Numbered from the stretch's first letter, positions 1 through 10,777 are shown. The stretch: 64,000 nt of DNA from Proteus vulgaris (GCF_033708015.1 NZ_CP137920.1:1116001-1180000); one strand, 5' to 3'. Numbers and translations: made by a program. Notes: generated by a model from the sequence alone, not told the origin.

Positions 1-1034
1 CATTTTGGGCGTTAGCTCTGTTTATGACAGGCTTACGTTATAGCCAAGAAGCTTTAGGATGGGGAATTCAATTCCAAAGCCCTTGGTTTATTGGTTTTAT
101 GGTATTAGTTACCGCTATTTTTACTGCAAATCTATTTGGATTATTTGAATTGCGATTAAGTAGTAATATGAATACCAAAATGGCAACCGCGGGTGGACAA
201 GGATATAGCCGACACTTTTGGGAAGGTGCATTTGCAACTTTACTCGCAACACCTTGTTCTGCGCCATTTTTAGGAACCGCAGTGGCTTATGCACTGATTG
301 CGCCTTTAAATGAACTCTGGCTTATTTTTACCGCTCTAGGGATTGGAATGAGTTTGCCTTGGATTTTGGTCGCCATTTTCCCATCTATCGCCAAAGCACT
401 ACCTAAACCCGGTAAATGGATGAATCGCCTAAGAGTGGTTTTAGGTTTTATGATGTTGTTATCCAGTATTTGGTTAATTACATTACTTATTCCACATTTA
501 GGAATGCCAATCGTTATGGCTATTTTTGGTGTGATTGCTTTGCTTTTATTGTTAGCAATTGCACGGCATTATGGCAAAAAAACGGTATTTATTTCGGCTA
601 TTATTGCCCTCTTTTTAGCGGGAAGTACCTATCTATTTGTGGAACAACCCGCAAGCCAAACACTTGCAGGTCAAGATTCGATAGATTGGCAGCCTTTATC
701 AGAAGAAGCGATACACCAAGCATTAGCAGATAATAAACGCGTATTCGTTGATGTCACAGCAGATTGGTGTGTAACCTGCAAAGCAAATAAATACAATGTA
801 TTATTGCGAGATGAGATCCAGGCAGCACTTTCAGCGCCAGATGTTGTCGCATTAAGAGGAGATTGGACCAAACCCTCTGATAAGATCACTCTGTTTTTAA
901 AACAACGTGGTCAAGTTGCAGTACCTTTTAATCAAGTTTATGGACCAGGCCATAAAGATGGCGTGGTTTTACCCCCTATTTTAAATAAAGATTCAACATT
1001 GACAGTTCTTTCTGAGGCTAAAGGAGCCCAATAA
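1..1034 (+). CDS. scsB: ScsB membrane thiol-disulfide reductase, C-terminal part (5' end outside window)
   Basis: The reading frame is open from the left edge (first full codon at base 3), so only the C-terminal part is present. What is visible is a DsbD-like transmembrane block, including a TPCSAPF segment with a membrane-embedded cysteine, followed by a soluble thioredoxin-like domain with the motif DWCVTCK. In the family, ScsB passes electrons from the cytoplasm to periplasmic partners, here most likely ScsC and ScsD encoded directly downstream. The stop codon overlaps the scsC start by one base, which indicates translational coupling. Assignment rests on the DsbD-like architecture and the scsC neighbour. 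Confidence 0.88.
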   Translation, partial: FWALALFMTGLRYSQEALGWGIQFQSPWFIGFMVLVTAIFTANLFGLFELRLSSNMNTKMATAGGQGYSRHFWEGAFATLLATPCSAPFLGTAVAYALIAPLNELWLIFTALGIGMSLPWILVAIFPSIAKALPKPGKWMNRLRVVLGFMMLLSSIWLITLLIPHLGMPIVMAIFGVIALLLLLAIARHYGKKTVFISAIIALFLAGSTYLFVEQPASQTLAGQDSIDWQPLSEEAIHQALADNKRVFVDVTADWCVTCKANKYNVLLRDEIQAALSAPDVVALRGDWTKPSDKITLFLKQRGQVAVPFNQVYGPGHKDGVVLPPILNKDSTLTVLSEAKGAQ

Positions 1035-1765
1035 TGAAAAAAACACTTTCTGCACTGGTTATCTCTTCGTTACTTTTTGGTGCAAATGTGCACGCTGCGG
1101 CATTAAGCGCTGATCAAGAAAAAGAAGTTCGGGCGCTGGTTCGTGATACGTTAATCAAAAATCCAGAAATCTTGGAAGAAGCGATCACTGCATTACAAAC
1201 TCAAAAAGCAGATGAGCAACAAGCTCAATTCCGTACTGCATTAAGTGCAGAGCATGACGCATTATATAACGATGCAGCAAGTCCGCGTATTGGTGCAAAA
1301 GACGCGAAGTTAGTGCTCGTTTCTTTTACTGATTATAACTGCCCTTATTGCAAGCGTTTCGACCCATTATTAGAACAAATCACAAAAGATTATCCTGAAA
1401 TTGCTGTAGTTATTAAACCACTGCCATTTAAAGGCGAAAGTTCTGCAAAAGCGTCTCAAGCTGTTCTTTCAGTTTGGAAAGAAGATCCGAAAGCATTCTT
1501 AGCATTACATCAACGTTTAATGCAGAAGAAAACAATGCTAGATAATGCAAGTATTGATGATGCAATGAAAACAACGAATACAAGCAAAGTGAAATTAACG
1601 GATGAAAGTTTAAAAGTGTTACAAAATAACTTAGATCTGTCTCGTAAGTTAGGTATCCAAGGTACACCAGCAACTATTGTTGGTGATATGGTTATTCCTG
1701 GTGCCGTTGATTACGCTCAGTTAGAGGTAATTGTGAAAGAGCAATTGGCTAAAGTGAAAAAATAA
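1034..1765 (+). CDS. scsC: ScsC periplasmic DsbA/DsbC-like disulfide isomerase
   Basis: A 243-residue protein with a clear Sec signal peptide (MKKT start, cleavage near residues 20-23). It has a long charged helical N-terminal region (about residues 25-85) and a DsbA-like thioredoxin fold with the catalytic motif CPYC at residues 103-106 and the cis-proline segment GTPA near residue 218. In P. mirabilis the ScsC protein is known as a trimeric disulfide isomerase whose N-terminal region mediates trimerisation, and the extended N-terminus here fits that form. It lies between scsB and scsD with one-base overlaps on both sides, so the three are co-transcribed. Family role: protection of periplasmic thiols during copper stress. 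Confidence 0.93.
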   Translation: MKKTLSALVISSLLFGANVHAAALSADQEKEVRALVRDTLIKNPEILEEAITALQTQKADEQQAQFRTALSAEHDALYNDAASPRIGAKDAKLVLVSFTDYNCPYCKRFDPLLEQITKDYPEIAVVIKPLPFKGESSAKASQAVLSVWKEDPKAFLALHQRLMQKKTMLDNASIDDAMKTTNTSKVKLTDESLKVLQNNLDLSRKLGIQGTPATIVGDMVIPGAVDYAQLEVIVKEQLAKVKK

Positions 1766-2268
1766 TGCGTAGTCGCTTACGAAAATGGAGTAAAGAACTG
1801 ATTGTTCTGGTAGTCATTTTCGTTGTAGCTACTTTTGCGATAGATTGGTGGCGACAACCTACGCCACCATCTTTAACAAACTTACCTGAGCTTTATACTG
1901 TTGATAATAAAGTTGTTTCTTTAGCTGAATTGAGTGCTGAGAAGCCTTTATTAATCTATTTTTGGGCAACGTGGTGTGGGATTTGTAAACTAACAACACC
2001 CGCGGTAAATTCGTTAGCGCAAGAGGGTTATAACGTGACATCTGTTGCGATCCGTTCTGGTGATAATGCGAAGTTAGAGCGCGGTATTCAGTCTAAAGGG
2101 CTGCGCTTTCCTGTAATAAATGATAGTCGGGGGGATATTTCTCAGCAGTGGGAAATTAGTGCAACACCTTCATTTGTTATTATTTATAAAGGGGAAATGG
2201 TAGGATTTACGAGCGGTTGGTCATCTTCGTGGGGATTAAAACTACGTTTATGGTGGGCTTCTATCTAA
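1765..2268 (+). CDS. scsD: ScsD membrane-anchored thioredoxin-like protein
   Basis: 167 residues. An uncleaved N-terminal membrane anchor (about residues 10-27) is followed by a TlpA/ResA-like thioredoxin domain with the motif WCGIC (cysteines 71 and 74) and a SATPSF cis-proline segment. It is the last gene of the scsBCD group and starts on the last base of scsC. In the family it works in the periplasm with ScsB as a thiol oxidoreductase; its exact client is not evident from sequence. The next gene converges and ends only 8 bases away, and no hairpin separates them. Confidence 0.88.
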   Translation: MRSRLRKWSKELIVLVVIFVVATFAIDWWRQPTPPSLTNLPELYTVDNKVVSLAELSAEKPLLIYFWATWCGICKLTTPAVNSLAQEGYNVTSVAIRSGDNAKLERGIQSKGLRFPVINDSRGDISQQWEISATPSFVIIYKGEMVGFTSGWSSSWGLKLRLWWASI

Positions 2269-2276
2269 ACGAGTTA

Positions 2277-2960
2277 TCAAAATTTAAGTAAAGAAAAAAT
2301 AAGACCAGGTAAACTTGCTATGAAATAGATTATTTCATAAATAATATTTTCACGTCTGCGTTCAATTTTTTTTTCTTCCGTATTTTGGGTAACTAATGCT
2401 TTTTCATCAGCAATGCGTTTGGCTGTATTAATATGTATTGGCACAATATTAATAGGAATAACGATTTGATTATTTTTATTAGCAGGGGTTAATTGAGCTA
2501 ATGTCCAACCATATTGATGCTGTTTATCTCCAAACGCATTTTGCTGAATAACATATCCGTAATAATCTTTACGAAATCCTTTTTCTTCATTATCACTAGA
2601 AATTTTATGGGCATATTGCCAATAAGATTGAATATTTTCTGATGACTGAATTAATTGGGAGAGTGCTGGTGGTTCAAGTAGAGTGACATTAACGCGTTTT
2701 GACTCAGCGTCTTGTTTTTGTTGATCGGTAATCGCTGTTTTCCAATGCACAGGTATAATAGTTTTATCTTCAATCAGTTGAGCAATTGACGTTGGTTTTT
2801 GTGATAATACCCAGCCAAATTCATGTTGTTGATTGAACATGCTGCGTTGGATCCATTTGTTTTTTTTATCTTTACGAAATCCTTTGGTTTCATTATCTGT
2901 TGATATTTCTTTAGCTCTTTGCCAAATAATATCAAGAATATGTTCAGGATAATGCGCCAT
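2277..2960 (-). CDS. Hypothetical protein with two tandem degenerate HNH-like repeats and a C-terminal hydrophobic segment
   Basis: 227 residues from the ATG at 2960, chosen because GAGG lies nine bases upstream; a longer frame to 2990 lacks this. Two copies of one domain are visible (about residues 5-80 and 108-185), each with GFRKD, then a segment ending in FGW or YGW, then IxPxH and a late N/T-rich stretch. The layout resembles the RKD...YGWEIDHI...NL.P...N pattern of some bacterial HNH nucleases, but the catalytic DHI is replaced (VLSQ, TLAQ), so nuclease activity looks lost. The last about 25 residues form a hydrophobic helix after an Arg-rich stretch, suggesting membrane attachment. Function unknown; the HNH link is an inference. 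Confidence 0.75.
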   Translation of the reverse strand: MAHYPEHILDIIWQRAKEISTDNETKGFRKDKKNKWIQRSMFNQQHEFGWVLSQKPTSIAQLIEDKTIIPVHWKTAITDQQKQDAESKRVNVTLLEPPALSQLIQSSENIQSYWQYAHKISSDNEEKGFRKDYYGYVIQQNAFGDKQHQYGWTLAQLTPANKNNQIVIPINIVPIHINTAKRIADEKALVTQNTEEKKIERRRENIIYEIIYFIASLPGLIFSLLKF

Positions 2961-2979
2961 TTTAAAGCCCTCATATAAG

Positions 2980-3026
2980 AAAAAGCCCAACTTAATTAAT
3001 ATTAACTTAATAGGGTTGAGCTTTAT
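2980..3026 (-). terminator. Probable terminator downstream of lnt
   Basis: AAAGCCCAAC (2982-2991) pairs with GTTGAGCTTT (3015-3024) with one wobble, and the AT-rich loop can also pair. Read on the minus strand the stem runs into TTTTTC. It lies 10 bases after lnt, between lnt and the hypothetical gene at 2277-2960. Confidence 0.65.
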
Positions 3027-3035
3027 TCCTCTTAA

Positions 3036-4562
3036 TTATGCATTATGACGTTTAATAAAGGCAATGATAAAAAATAATCCAACTATTATCCATAATGGTG
3101 TATTACCCCACTTATAATAAGGGGTTAACCCAGTTGTTGGTGTGATTTTTTCTGCTAAAGCACCTTCTTCAAATTGAGGAAGTTGAGAAATAACATCACC
3201 GTTGGCAGCAATAAATGCAGTAATACCATTATTTGTCGAGCGTAATAGCGGTCTTCCTAACTCAAGAGAACGCATTCTTGCCATTTGGAAATGTTGCCAA
3301 GGACCAATTGAATTACCAAACCACGCATCATTAGAAATTGTTAATAAGAACCGTGTATCAGGTTTAAAATTAGCACGGACTTGTTCTCCTAAAATAATTT
3401 CGTAGCAAATAGCGGCGGTTATTTTGGCATCATTGACTGTAAGCTGAGGCTGAACATATTCCCCTTGGCTCAATGATGACATTGGTAAATTAAAGAAAGG
3501 GGCAAGTGGGCGTAATAGTGATTCTAATGGTACATATTCACCAAAAGGAACCAAGTGATGTTTGTTATAGCGATCTGTCGCTGGGTATTGATAAGCATAG
3601 TGTTCACCTAATGTGATGACACTATTGTAAAAGCGATAACCTTCTAATGTTGGGCGGGCATCAATAATTCCCGTCATTAAATGAGTATCTTGCTCTCTTA
3701 ATTGTTTATCTAATTCAGCTAAAAAGTTTTGTTGTTGAATTTCAATATCGGGGATCGCTGATTCAGGCCAAATAATGAGATTTGCATTACCCATAAAAGG
3801 GCGACTTAAGGTGAGATAGGTTTTTAATGTACTCTCTAATGTACCCGGTTCCCATTTTAAAGATTGTGCAATATTCCCTTGGATTAATGCAATTTCTTGC
3901 GTTTCATCAGGCAGAGGTTGATACCACTGATAGGACTTAAAGCTGATAGGTAATACTAATAAAAGTAGCGCAGCCACAAGGCTGTAAATTGATTTACGAT
4001 AGATTGTAAAGGCAATTAAACCACTAATAACGGTTAAGAGCAGTGTTATCATGGTGACACCAAAAATAGGTGCAATACCTTTTAATGGTCCATCAATCTG
4101 ACTATAACCAAATTGTAACCATGGAAAGCCTGATAATACCCAACCCCTTAAAAACTCAGTGATTTGCCATAGTGCAGGTGCTGCGAATATAAATCGCCAG
4201 AGTGTTGGTTTGGGGAAAAATTTATTCAGTAATCCAGCAAATAACAGTGTGTAGAGTGATAAATAGAGTGCTAATAAAATCACTAAAAAAATATTTATCG
4301 CAAATGGCATACCACCAAAATCAGCGATACTGACGTAAACCCAATTTACTCCGCTACCAAATAATCCAAATCCCCACGCAAAACCAAGGAATGCCCCTTG
4401 ACGTGTTGTGCGATGAGTGATTATTAGTAATAAACCAAGTAATGAAATTAACGCCGCAGGCCAAAAATCAAATGGCGAAAATGCTAATGTGCCAATAGCA
4501 CCGAAAAAAACCGCCAGAAGGGCGCGAACCCACTGGCGGTTTAAGAAAGAGATCTTATTCAT
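3036..4562 (-). CDS. lnt: Apolipoprotein N-acyltransferase
   Basis: 508 residues from the ATG at 4562; the open frame extends further upstream but that part overlaps corC and has no family similarity. The N-terminal half has several membrane helices; the C-terminal half is a periplasmic nitrilase-like domain with WPESAIPD (catalytic Glu) and AAICYE (catalytic Cys). The enzyme adds the third acyl chain to the N-terminal cysteine of lipoproteins in the inner membrane. It starts 7 bases after the corC stop, so it belongs to the miaB-ybeZ-ybeY-corC-lnt series. Length is close to the E. coli protein. Confidence 0.96.
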   Translation of the reverse strand: MNKISFLNRQWVRALLAVFFGAIGTLAFSPFDFWPAALISLLGLLLIITHRTTRQGAFLGFAWGFGLFGSGVNWVYVSIADFGGMPFAINIFLVILLALYLSLYTLLFAGLLNKFFPKPTLWRFIFAAPALWQITEFLRGWVLSGFPWLQFGYSQIDGPLKGIAPIFGVTMITLLLTVISGLIAFTIYRKSIYSLVAALLLLVLPISFKSYQWYQPLPDETQEIALIQGNIAQSLKWEPGTLESTLKTYLTLSRPFMGNANLIIWPESAIPDIEIQQQNFLAELDKQLREQDTHLMTGIIDARPTLEGYRFYNSVITLGEHYAYQYPATDRYNKHHLVPFGEYVPLESLLRPLAPFFNLPMSSLSQGEYVQPQLTVNDAKITAAICYEIILGEQVRANFKPDTRFLLTISNDAWFGNSIGPWQHFQMARMRSLELGRPLLRSTNNGITAFIAANGDVISQLPQFEEGALAEKITPTTGLTPYYKWGNTPLWIIVGLFFIIAFIKRHNA

Positions 4563-4569
4563 TGATATC

Positions 4570-5451
4570 CTATGCATCATTACCGAGTTCAGGGATTGGT
4601 GCATCATCGGGGATATGCACATAAACCTGAATGATCTTACGGCTATCTGCCATAACAACTTTAAATTGGTAATTATCAATAGTAATAGTTTCACCACGCG
4701 CAGGAAGATGACCAAAGGCTTGCATAACTAAACCGCCAATCGTATCAACTTCTTCATCGCTGAAATGTGTACCGAACGCTTCATTGAAATCTTCTATCTG
4801 GGTTAAAGCTCGAACTGAGTAAGCGTGACGACTTAACGGACGAATATCAATATCATCCTCATCATCATACTCATCTTCAATTTCGCCTACGATAAGTTCA
4901 AGAATATCTTCAATTGTGACAAGCCCAGAGACACCGCCGAATTCATCAATCACAATCGCCATATGATAGCGTTGAGAGCGGAACTCTTTTAATAGGCGAT
5001 CAACCCGTTTGCTTTCAGGCACAACAACAGCAGAGCGTAAGACTTTATCCATACTAAATGGCTCTGCGTCAGTACGCATAAATGGCAGGAGATCTTTTGC
5101 CATTAATAAGCCTTCAATATGATCTTTGTCCTCGCTAATGACTGGGAAACGGGAATGTGCTGAATCAATGATCACATCTAAACATTCATCAAGGGTTTGA
5201 TTGCGTTTTAGTGTGACAATCTGTGACCGAGGGATCATGATATCTCGGACACGTTGTTCAGCAATATCCATTACCCCTTCAAGCATGTCGCGGGTGTCAG
5301 GATCAATTAATTCTTTCTGTTCAGAATCGCGGATAAGCTCCATCAGATCATCACGGTTTTTAGGTTCACCGTGGAACCACTGATTAAGCAGTGTGAGAAA
5401 CCCTTTCTTAGGACCAGGGTTATCGTTACTCGAAGATTGGTCGTCGCTCAT
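4570..5451 (-). CDS. corC: CorC/YbeX CBS-domain protein
   Basis: 293 residues. A charged N-terminus is followed by two CBS domains (about residues 70-190) and a C-terminal CorC/HlyC domain. An acidic [11 protein letters not shown] stretch sits between the CBS pair and the C-terminal domain. The E. coli homologue is linked to magnesium/cobalt efflux and to ribosome-related phenotypes shared with ybeY. No membrane helix is seen, so it is cytoplasmic. It sits between ybeY and lnt in the conserved order. Confidence 0.95.
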   Translation of the reverse strand: MSDDQSSSNDNPGPKKGFLTLLNQWFHGEPKNRDDLMELIRDSEQKELIDPDTRDMLEGVMDIAEQRVRDIMIPRSQIVTLKRNQTLDECLDVIIDSAHSRFPVISEDKDHIEGLLMAKDLLPFMRTDAEPFSMDKVLRSAVVVPESKRVDRLLKEFRSQRYHMAIVIDEFGGVSGLVTIEDILELIVGEIEDEYDDEDDIDIRPLSRHAYSVRALTQIEDFNEAFGTHFSDEEVDTIGGLVMQAFGHLPARGETITIDNYQFKVVMADSRKIIQVYVHIPDDAPIPELGNDA

Positions 5452-5522
5452 GGCGTTTTAACTATTTTTCCTCATTGAATGGTTAATTAGATATAATATT
5501 TATCATAAAAATAAGAGAACTG

Positions 5523-5990
5523 TTACTCTTTTTCAATTAAATAGGGATCTGCATAACCTAAATTTTGTAAGATTTCTGTCTCTAAACCTTCCATTTCTTC
5601 GGCTTCATCATCTTCAATATGATCATAGCCTAAAAGATGCAGACATCCATGAATAACCATGTGTGCCCAATGCTCTTCAACAGTTTTACTTTGCTCAACG
5701 GCTTCTTTTTCTACCACTTGGCGGCAAATAATTAAATCACCTAATAACGGCAACGCTATTTCAGGCGGTGCCTCAAAGGGAAAAGAAAGCACGTTAGTCG
5801 GCTTGTCTTTTCCACGATAAGTGAGATTCAGTTCGTGACTCTCTGCTTCATCAACAATACGAATAGTCACTTCACTTACAGGTTGAAATTGCGGTAATAC
5901 CGCTTCTAACCATGTCATAAATTGGGCTTCAGTAGGAAGCCCTTGCGCATTTTCACTGGCGACTTGTAAATCAAGGATAACTTCACTCAT
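5523..5990 (-). CDS. ybeY: Endoribonuclease YbeY, rRNA maturation factor
   Basis: 155 residues from the ATG at 5990. The frame is open further upstream, but that part overlaps ybeZ and is not family-like. The zinc-binding signature [11 protein letters not shown] (HxxxHxxxxxH) is present near residue 114. The family is a metal-dependent RNase used in 16S rRNA 3' end maturation and 70S ribosome quality control. The start overlaps the end of ybeZ by 8 bases, so translation is likely coupled. Confidence 0.96.
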   Translation of the reverse strand: MSEVILDLQVASENAQGLPTEAQFMTWLEAVLPQFQPVSEVTIRIVDEAESHELNLTYRGKDKPTNVLSFPFEAPPEIALPLLGDLIICRQVVEKEAVEQSKTVEEHWAHMVIHGCLHLLGYDHIEDDEAEEMEGLETEILQNLGYADPYLIEKE

Positions 5991-7044
5991 GATTTTCTCT
6001 CTGAAGCTTCTCTTTTTCTGCTTTGATAGCTTGGCGGCGTTTTTGATCTTCCGTTTCCCAAGCTTCATAGGCGATAACAATTTTAGCAACCACAGGATGG
6101 CGAACCACGTCTTCACTGTGGAAAAAGTTAAAACTTAAGTCATTTACATCAGATAAAACTTCAATAGCATGACGTAAGCCTGATTTGTTACCTCTTGGCA
6201 GGTCAATTTGGGTAATATCCCCAGTAACAACCGCTTTAGAGTTAAAACCAATACGTGTTAAGAACATTTTCATCTGTTCAATGGTGGTGTTTTGGCTTTC
6301 GTCAAGAATGATAAAAGCGTCATTTAATGTGCGTCCACGCATATAGGCGAGAGGTGCAACTTCAATGACATTACGCTCTATAAGTTTCTCAACTTTTTCA
6401 AAACCTAACATCTCAAATAACGCATCATAAAGTGGTCGTAAATAGGGATCGACTTTTTGGCTTAAATCGCCGGGTAAAAAAACCAGTTTTTCACCTGCTT
6501 CAACGGCTGGACGCGTTAATAAAATACGACGCACTTCTTGACGTTCTAGGGCATCAACAGCGGCAGCAACGGCCAAATATGTTTTCCCTGTACCCGCAGG
6601 GCCAATACCAAAAGTAATATCATGGGTCTGGATATTGGCAATATATTGTGCCTGATTCGGTGTACGAGGTTTTATCACACCTCGCTTAGTTCGAATATTG
6701 GTTGATTTTCCAAATTCAGGAACATGCTCATCACTTTGCTCAAGCACACGGCTTTCTTTGATTGCAAGGTGAATTTGTTCAGGGTCGATATCGGGGATCA
6801 CGCCTTTAATGGGCGAGGTTTCCACATACAGGCGACGTAAAATTCCTGCGGCTGCATTGACACACAATGATTTCCCCGTGAGTTTAAAACGGTTATCACG
6901 ATGATTAATCTCGATACCTAAACGGCGCTCAAGTTGCTTAATATTATCGTCAAATGGACCACATAGGCTCATTAAACGGGCATTGTCAGCTGGCTCTAAG
7001 AAAATTTCTTGGGTCGCTACCTGTGTATGTGCTATTACTGTCAC
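5983..7044 (-). CDS. ybeZ: PhoH-like ATPase YbeZ
   Basis: 353 residues, very similar throughout to E. coli YbeZ. It has Walker A GPAGTGKT, Walker B FIILDES, and the PhoH-family block [11 protein letters not shown]. The family consists of cytoplasmic ATPases and RNA-helicase-like proteins that act together with YbeY in RNA metabolism. The start is 28 bases after miaB. The N-terminus is a few residues longer than in E. coli; MTVIAHTQ precedes the conserved EPADNARL block. Confidence 0.95.
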   Translation of the reverse strand: MTVIAHTQVATQEIFLEPADNARLMSLCGPFDDNIKQLERRLGIEINHRDNRFKLTGKSLCVNAAAGILRRLYVETSPIKGVIPDIDPEQIHLAIKESRVLEQSDEHVPEFGKSTNIRTKRGVIKPRTPNQAQYIANIQTHDITFGIGPAGTGKTYLAVAAAVDALERQEVRRILLTRPAVEAGEKLVFLPGDLSQKVDPYLRPLYDALFEMLGFEKVEKLIERNVIEVAPLAYMRGRTLNDAFIILDESQNTTIEQMKMFLTRIGFNSKAVVTGDITQIDLPRGNKSGLRHAIEVLSDVNDLSFNFFHSEDVVRHPVVAKIVIAYEAWETEDQKRRQAIKAEKEKLQRENHE

Positions 7045-7072
7045 TGATTATCCTTTTGTTCAATCTGATCAA

Positions 7073-8503
7073 TTAAGGTTGGTAGACACCTACCCCTAAT
7101 TCATCTTCTTTACGTGTACGTGCAATAACGGATTCTGGAGATTCGTGAATACGTAAATCCATTTCATCTTCCGTTCTAACGACTTTACCACGCAGTGAGT
7201 TGGCATAAACGTCAACAATCTCAACATCAACGAACTTACCAATCATATCCGGTGTACCTTCGAAGTTAACCACACGGTTATTTTCAGTACGACCAGAAAG
7301 TTCCATCACATTTTTACGTGAAGGTCCTTCGACGAGAATACGTTGTACAGTGTTTAACATTGCACGGCTAAAGTTCATCGCTTGTTGATTGATACGTTGT
7401 TGTAGCAGATATAAACGTTGTTTCTTCTCATCTTCACTGACGTCATCAGGTAAATCAGCAGCAGGTGTGCCCGGACGTGCTGAATAGATGAAACTAAAGC
7501 TCATATCAAAATTAACATCCGCAATTAATTGCATCGTTTTTTCAAAGTCGTCTTGGGTTTCACCAGGGAAACCGATGATAAAGTCTGAGCTTATCAGAAT
7601 ATCAGGACGTGCTTTGCGTAGTTTGCGAATGATGCTCTTATATTCAAGTGCAGTATGGTTACGCTTCATCAATGTTAGAATGCGGTCAGAGCCACTTTGC
7701 ACAGGTAAGTGCAAATAGCTGACTAATTCTGGTGTATCTTCATAGACGGCAATAATATCGTCAGTAAATTCGATAGGGTGGCTGGTTGTAAAGCGAACAC
7801 GGTCAATGCCATCAATTGCGGCGACTAAGCGAATTAATTCTGCAAAACTACAAATTTGACCATCAAAAGTAGCGCCACGATAGGCATTAACATTTTGACC
7901 TAACAAGTTGACTTCGCGCACGCCTTGTGCAGCTAATTGAGCAATTTCAAATAGTACATCATCACAAGGACGGCTAACTTCTTCACCACGTGTGTAAGGA
8001 ACGACACAGAAAGAGCAGTATTTGTTACAGCCTTCCATTATAGAGACAAACGCTGAAGGACCTTCGGCACGAGGCTCTGGTAAACGGTCAAATTTTTCGA
8101 TTTCAGGGAAGCTGATATCGACAACGGGGCTTTTCGTCCCTTTAACCTGATTAATCATTTCAGGTAAACGGTGTAAAGTTTGTGGTCCGAAGATAATATC
8201 GACACACTGCGCACGTTGACGGATGTACTCACCTTCTTGAGAGGCAACACAACCGCCGACGCCAATGATAATATCGGGTTTATTATCTTTAAAATATTTC
8301 CAACGTCCTAATTGATGAAAGACTTTTTCTTGTGCTTTCTCACGGATAGAACAGGTATTTAGCAGTAGAATGTCCGCATCTTCGGCGACATCGGTTAACT
8401 GATAACCGTGGGTGCTTTCGAGTAGGTCTGCCATTTTGGATGAATCGTACTCATTCATCTGACAGCCCCAAGTTTTAATGTACAGTTTTTTTATCGTCGA
8501 CAT
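7073..8503 (-). CDS. miaB: tRNA-2-methylthio-N6-dimethylallyladenosine synthase MiaB
   Basis: 476 residues. The N-terminal MTTase domain begins [12 protein letters not shown]. The radical SAM cluster motif CNKYCSFC lies near residue 157, and a TRAM domain occupies the last about 70 residues. The enzyme methylthiolates i6A37 in tRNAs reading UNN codons. It is the first gene of the minus-strand series running to lnt, and the 205-base gap to the divergent ubiF must hold its promoter. Confidence 0.97.
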   Translation of the reverse strand: MSTIKKLYIKTWGCQMNEYDSSKMADLLESTHGYQLTDVAEDADILLLNTCSIREKAQEKVFHQLGRWKYFKDNKPDIIIGVGGCVASQEGEYIRQRAQCVDIIFGPQTLHRLPEMINQVKGTKSPVVDISFPEIEKFDRLPEPRAEGPSAFVSIMEGCNKYCSFCVVPYTRGEEVSRPCDDVLFEIAQLAAQGVREVNLLGQNVNAYRGATFDGQICSFAELIRLVAAIDGIDRVRFTTSHPIEFTDDIIAVYEDTPELVSYLHLPVQSGSDRILTLMKRNHTALEYKSIIRKLRKARPDILISSDFIIGFPGETQDDFEKTMQLIADVNFDMSFSFIYSARPGTPAADLPDDVSEDEKKQRLYLLQQRINQQAMNFSRAMLNTVQRILVEGPSRKNVMELSGRTENNRVVNFEGTPDMIGKFVDVEIVDVYANSLRGKVVRTEDEMDLRIHESPESVIARTRKEDELGVGVYQP

Positions 8504-8708
8504 TGTGTAAATCCGGTATTTTCAGTGAGACAATAGCTAATCATTGGAAAACGTTGCGTGTAATAAGCCAATAAGGCGGTTATTGTAGTCATTTGTGTGG
8601 TCAGTGACTAGAGCAAGTCGGCGCTAATTATCTATGGCGTTTAGTTTAATAGAAATAAATTGAAACAGCGCTTACCTATTATTTAAAGTAATGAGTTATG
8701 GCATAACA

Positions 8709-9896
8709 ATGATGAGTAATGTAAAAAACAATTTTGATGCAATTATCGCAGGTGGCGGAATGATTGGCGCTGCTGTTGCAATTGGACTGGCGCAAGAAGG
8801 ATTGCGTGTTGCAATGATTGAACGACAGTCTCCAGCACCTTTTGATGCGTCATCTCATCCTGATATCCGTATTTCTGCGATTAGTTGTGCGTCCGTTAGT
8901 CTATTAAAACAATTAGGTGCATGGCAACATGTTTTAGCGATGCGTTCTGCACCTTATCTTACCTTAGAAACATGGGAAGAAGAAAATGCCCATGTAGTTT
9001 TTGATGCTAAAAGCTTAGGTTTACCTGAATTAGGCTATATGGTTGAAAACCGAATTTTGCAATTAGCACTTTGGAAAGAGGCTGAACGTTATAGCAATAT
9101 CACTTTATTATGTCCAAATAGTCTAAGTAAAATGACTTATTTAGAGGATAAATGGAAAGTAACACTTTCTGATGGTAGTGAAGTGACCACCAATTTAGTG
9201 GTAGGTGCGGATGGTGCGAATTCTCAAGTGCGCCAATTTGCGGGTATTGGTAGCAATGGCTGGCAATATCGTCAATCTTGTATGCTGATCACGGTGAAAA
9301 CAGCGTTACCACCTGAAAAGGGGACATGGCAACGGTTTTACCCTTCAGGACCTCGTGCTTATTTACCTCTTTTTGATCATTGGGCTTGTTTAGTTTGGTA
9401 TGACTCACCAGACCGAATTAGAAAACTGCAAAATATGTCGATGACACAGCTAGAAAAAGAAATTCAACATGCTTTTCCTGAGCGATTAGGTAAAGCAACA
9501 CCTATTGCCGCTGGTTCATTCCCATTAACGCGTCAGCATGCAAGTCGTTATGTTGATAAAGGCGTTATTTTGCTGGGAGATGCGGCTCACACGATCAATC
9601 CATTAGCGGGACAAGGTGTTAATTTAGGGTACCGTGATGTGGATTGTTTCTTAGACTTAGTGGCTGAAGCGAAAAAACATTTTGAACCTTGGGATTCAAT
9701 GGCGTTATTGAAGAAATATCAGCGTCGTCGTATGCCTGATAATTTAATCATGCAAGCGGGTATGGACGTATTTTATCACGCCTTTAGCCGCCAATTACCA
9801 GGTTTGAAAGTCGTTAGAAATATCGGGCTTTTAGCTGCTCAACATGCCGGAAAAGTGAAAGAAGCGGCGTTACGTTATGCATTAGGTATTCAGTAA
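8709..9896 (+). CDS. ubiF: 3-demethoxyubiquinol 3-hydroxylase (ubiquinone biosynthesis FAD monooxygenase)
   Basis: About 395 residues. The start is uncertain: ATG codons occur at 8691, 8709 and 8712, none with a strong ribosome-binding site. The downstream pair best matches the family's N-terminal length. An FAD-binding GGGMIG near the N-terminus and the late GDAAHTINPLAGQGVNLG motif are typical of the UbiH/UbiF/COQ6 family. It is closer to UbiF than to UbiH by overall resemblance. It hydroxylates the quinone ring at the membrane in ubiquinone synthesis. It is divergent from miaB, as in E. coli. Confidence 0.93.
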   Translation: MMSNVKNNFDAIIAGGGMIGAAVAIGLAQEGLRVAMIERQSPAPFDASSHPDIRISAISCASVSLLKQLGAWQHVLAMRSAPYLTLETWEEENAHVVFDAKSLGLPELGYMVENRILQLALWKEAERYSNITLLCPNSLSKMTYLEDKWKVTLSDGSEVTTNLVVGADGANSQVRQFAGIGSNGWQYRQSCMLITVKTALPPEKGTWQRFYPSGPRAYLPLFDHWACLVWYDSPDRIRKLQNMSMTQLEKEIQHAFPERLGKATPIAAGSFPLTRQHASRYVDKGVILLGDAAHTINPLAGQGVNLGYRDVDCFLDLVAEAKKHFEPWDSMALLKKYQRRRMPDNLIMQAGMDVFYHAFSRQLPGLKVVRNIGLLAAQHAGKVKEAALRYALGIQ

Positions 9897-9901
9897 TTAG
9901 A

Positions 9902-9939
9902 AATGCGATGATCCGAGTTGAATATTAGATCATCGCATT
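9902..9939. terminator. Hairpin between convergent ubiF and frmB
   Basis: A perfect 12-bp inverted repeat, AATGCGATGATC (9902-9913) and GATCATCGCATT (9928-9939), fills the gap between the two convergent stop codons. There is no long U-tract on either strand, so it is terminator-like but may depend on other factors. Confidence 0.55.
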
Positions 9940-9943
9940 GCCG

Positions 9944-10777
9944 TTATGCTTTTAACTGTTTGGCATGAAAAGCAATATGCTCACCAATAAAACTCGCCAC
10001 AAAATAGTAGCTGTGATCGTACCCTTGATGGAAATTCAATTGATAAGGGAATTGTTTTGTATCACAAGCTTGTGCAAATAATTCAGGTTTCAGTTGCTCT
10101 TGATAAAAAGGATCATCAAGTCCAACATCAATACGTATAGGTAACACATTTTCTGCTTGGTTAATTAATGCCACTGCATCATATTGTTGCCATTGCGTCG
10201 TATCATCGCCTAAATAAGCACTAAACGCTTTTTTACCCCAAGGAACAACTGATGGTGCCACGATCGGAGAAAACGCTGACACACTGCGGTAGCGTGCTGA
10301 ATTTCGCAGTGCAATTGTTAATGCGCCATGCCCTCCCATCGAATGACCACTAATAGCACGTTGATGAGTCACAGGAAAATGCATTTCTATTAATGTAGGA
10401 AGTTCATCAACAATGTAATCATACATATTGTAATGAGTATTCCACGGCGATTGTGTTGCATTGAGGTAGAATCCTGCACCTTGCCCTAAATCATAAGCAC
10501 TATCATCAGCGACATTTTCACCGCGAGGGCTGGTATCGGGTACCACTAAAATAATGCCATGTTGCGCTGCAAATTGCTGAGCACCTGATTTAGTAATAAA
10601 ATTTTGTTCATTACAGGTTAAGCCGGATAACCAATATAAAACAGGGTATTTTTGTCCTTCGTCTTCCATAGGAGGAAGATAGATGGCAAATTTCATCTCA
10701 CAATTCAACGACTTTGATGTATGTTGATAGACTTCTTGCCAACCACCGAAACAGGCGTGACGTTCAATCCTTTCCAT
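9944..10777 (-). CDS. frmB: S-formylglutathione hydrolase
   Basis: 277 residues, alpha/beta-hydrolase of the esterase D type. The nucleophile elbow GHSMGGHGAL is clear, with a later catalytic His in a GYDHSYYF block. It hydrolyses S-formylglutathione to formate and glutathione, the second step of glutathione-dependent formaldehyde removal. The start is supported by an AAAGGAGT ribosome-binding site. It follows frmA by 53 bases. E. coli has two paralogues (frmB and yeiG); the frm context favours frmB by function, but the sequence could be nearer to yeiG. Confidence 0.93.
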   Translation of the reverse strand: MERIERHACFGGWQEVYQHTSKSLNCEMKFAIYLPPMEDEGQKYPVLYWLSGLTCNEQNFITKSGAQQFAAQHGIILVVPDTSPRGENVADDSAYDLGQGAGFYLNATQSPWNTHYNMYDYIVDELPTLIEMHFPVTHQRAISGHSMGGHGALTIALRNSARYRSVSAFSPIVAPSVVPWGKKAFSAYLGDDTTQWQQYDAVALINQAENVLPIRIDVGLDDPFYQEQLKPELFAQACDTKQFPYQLNFHQGYDHSYYFVASFIGEHIAFHAKQLKA

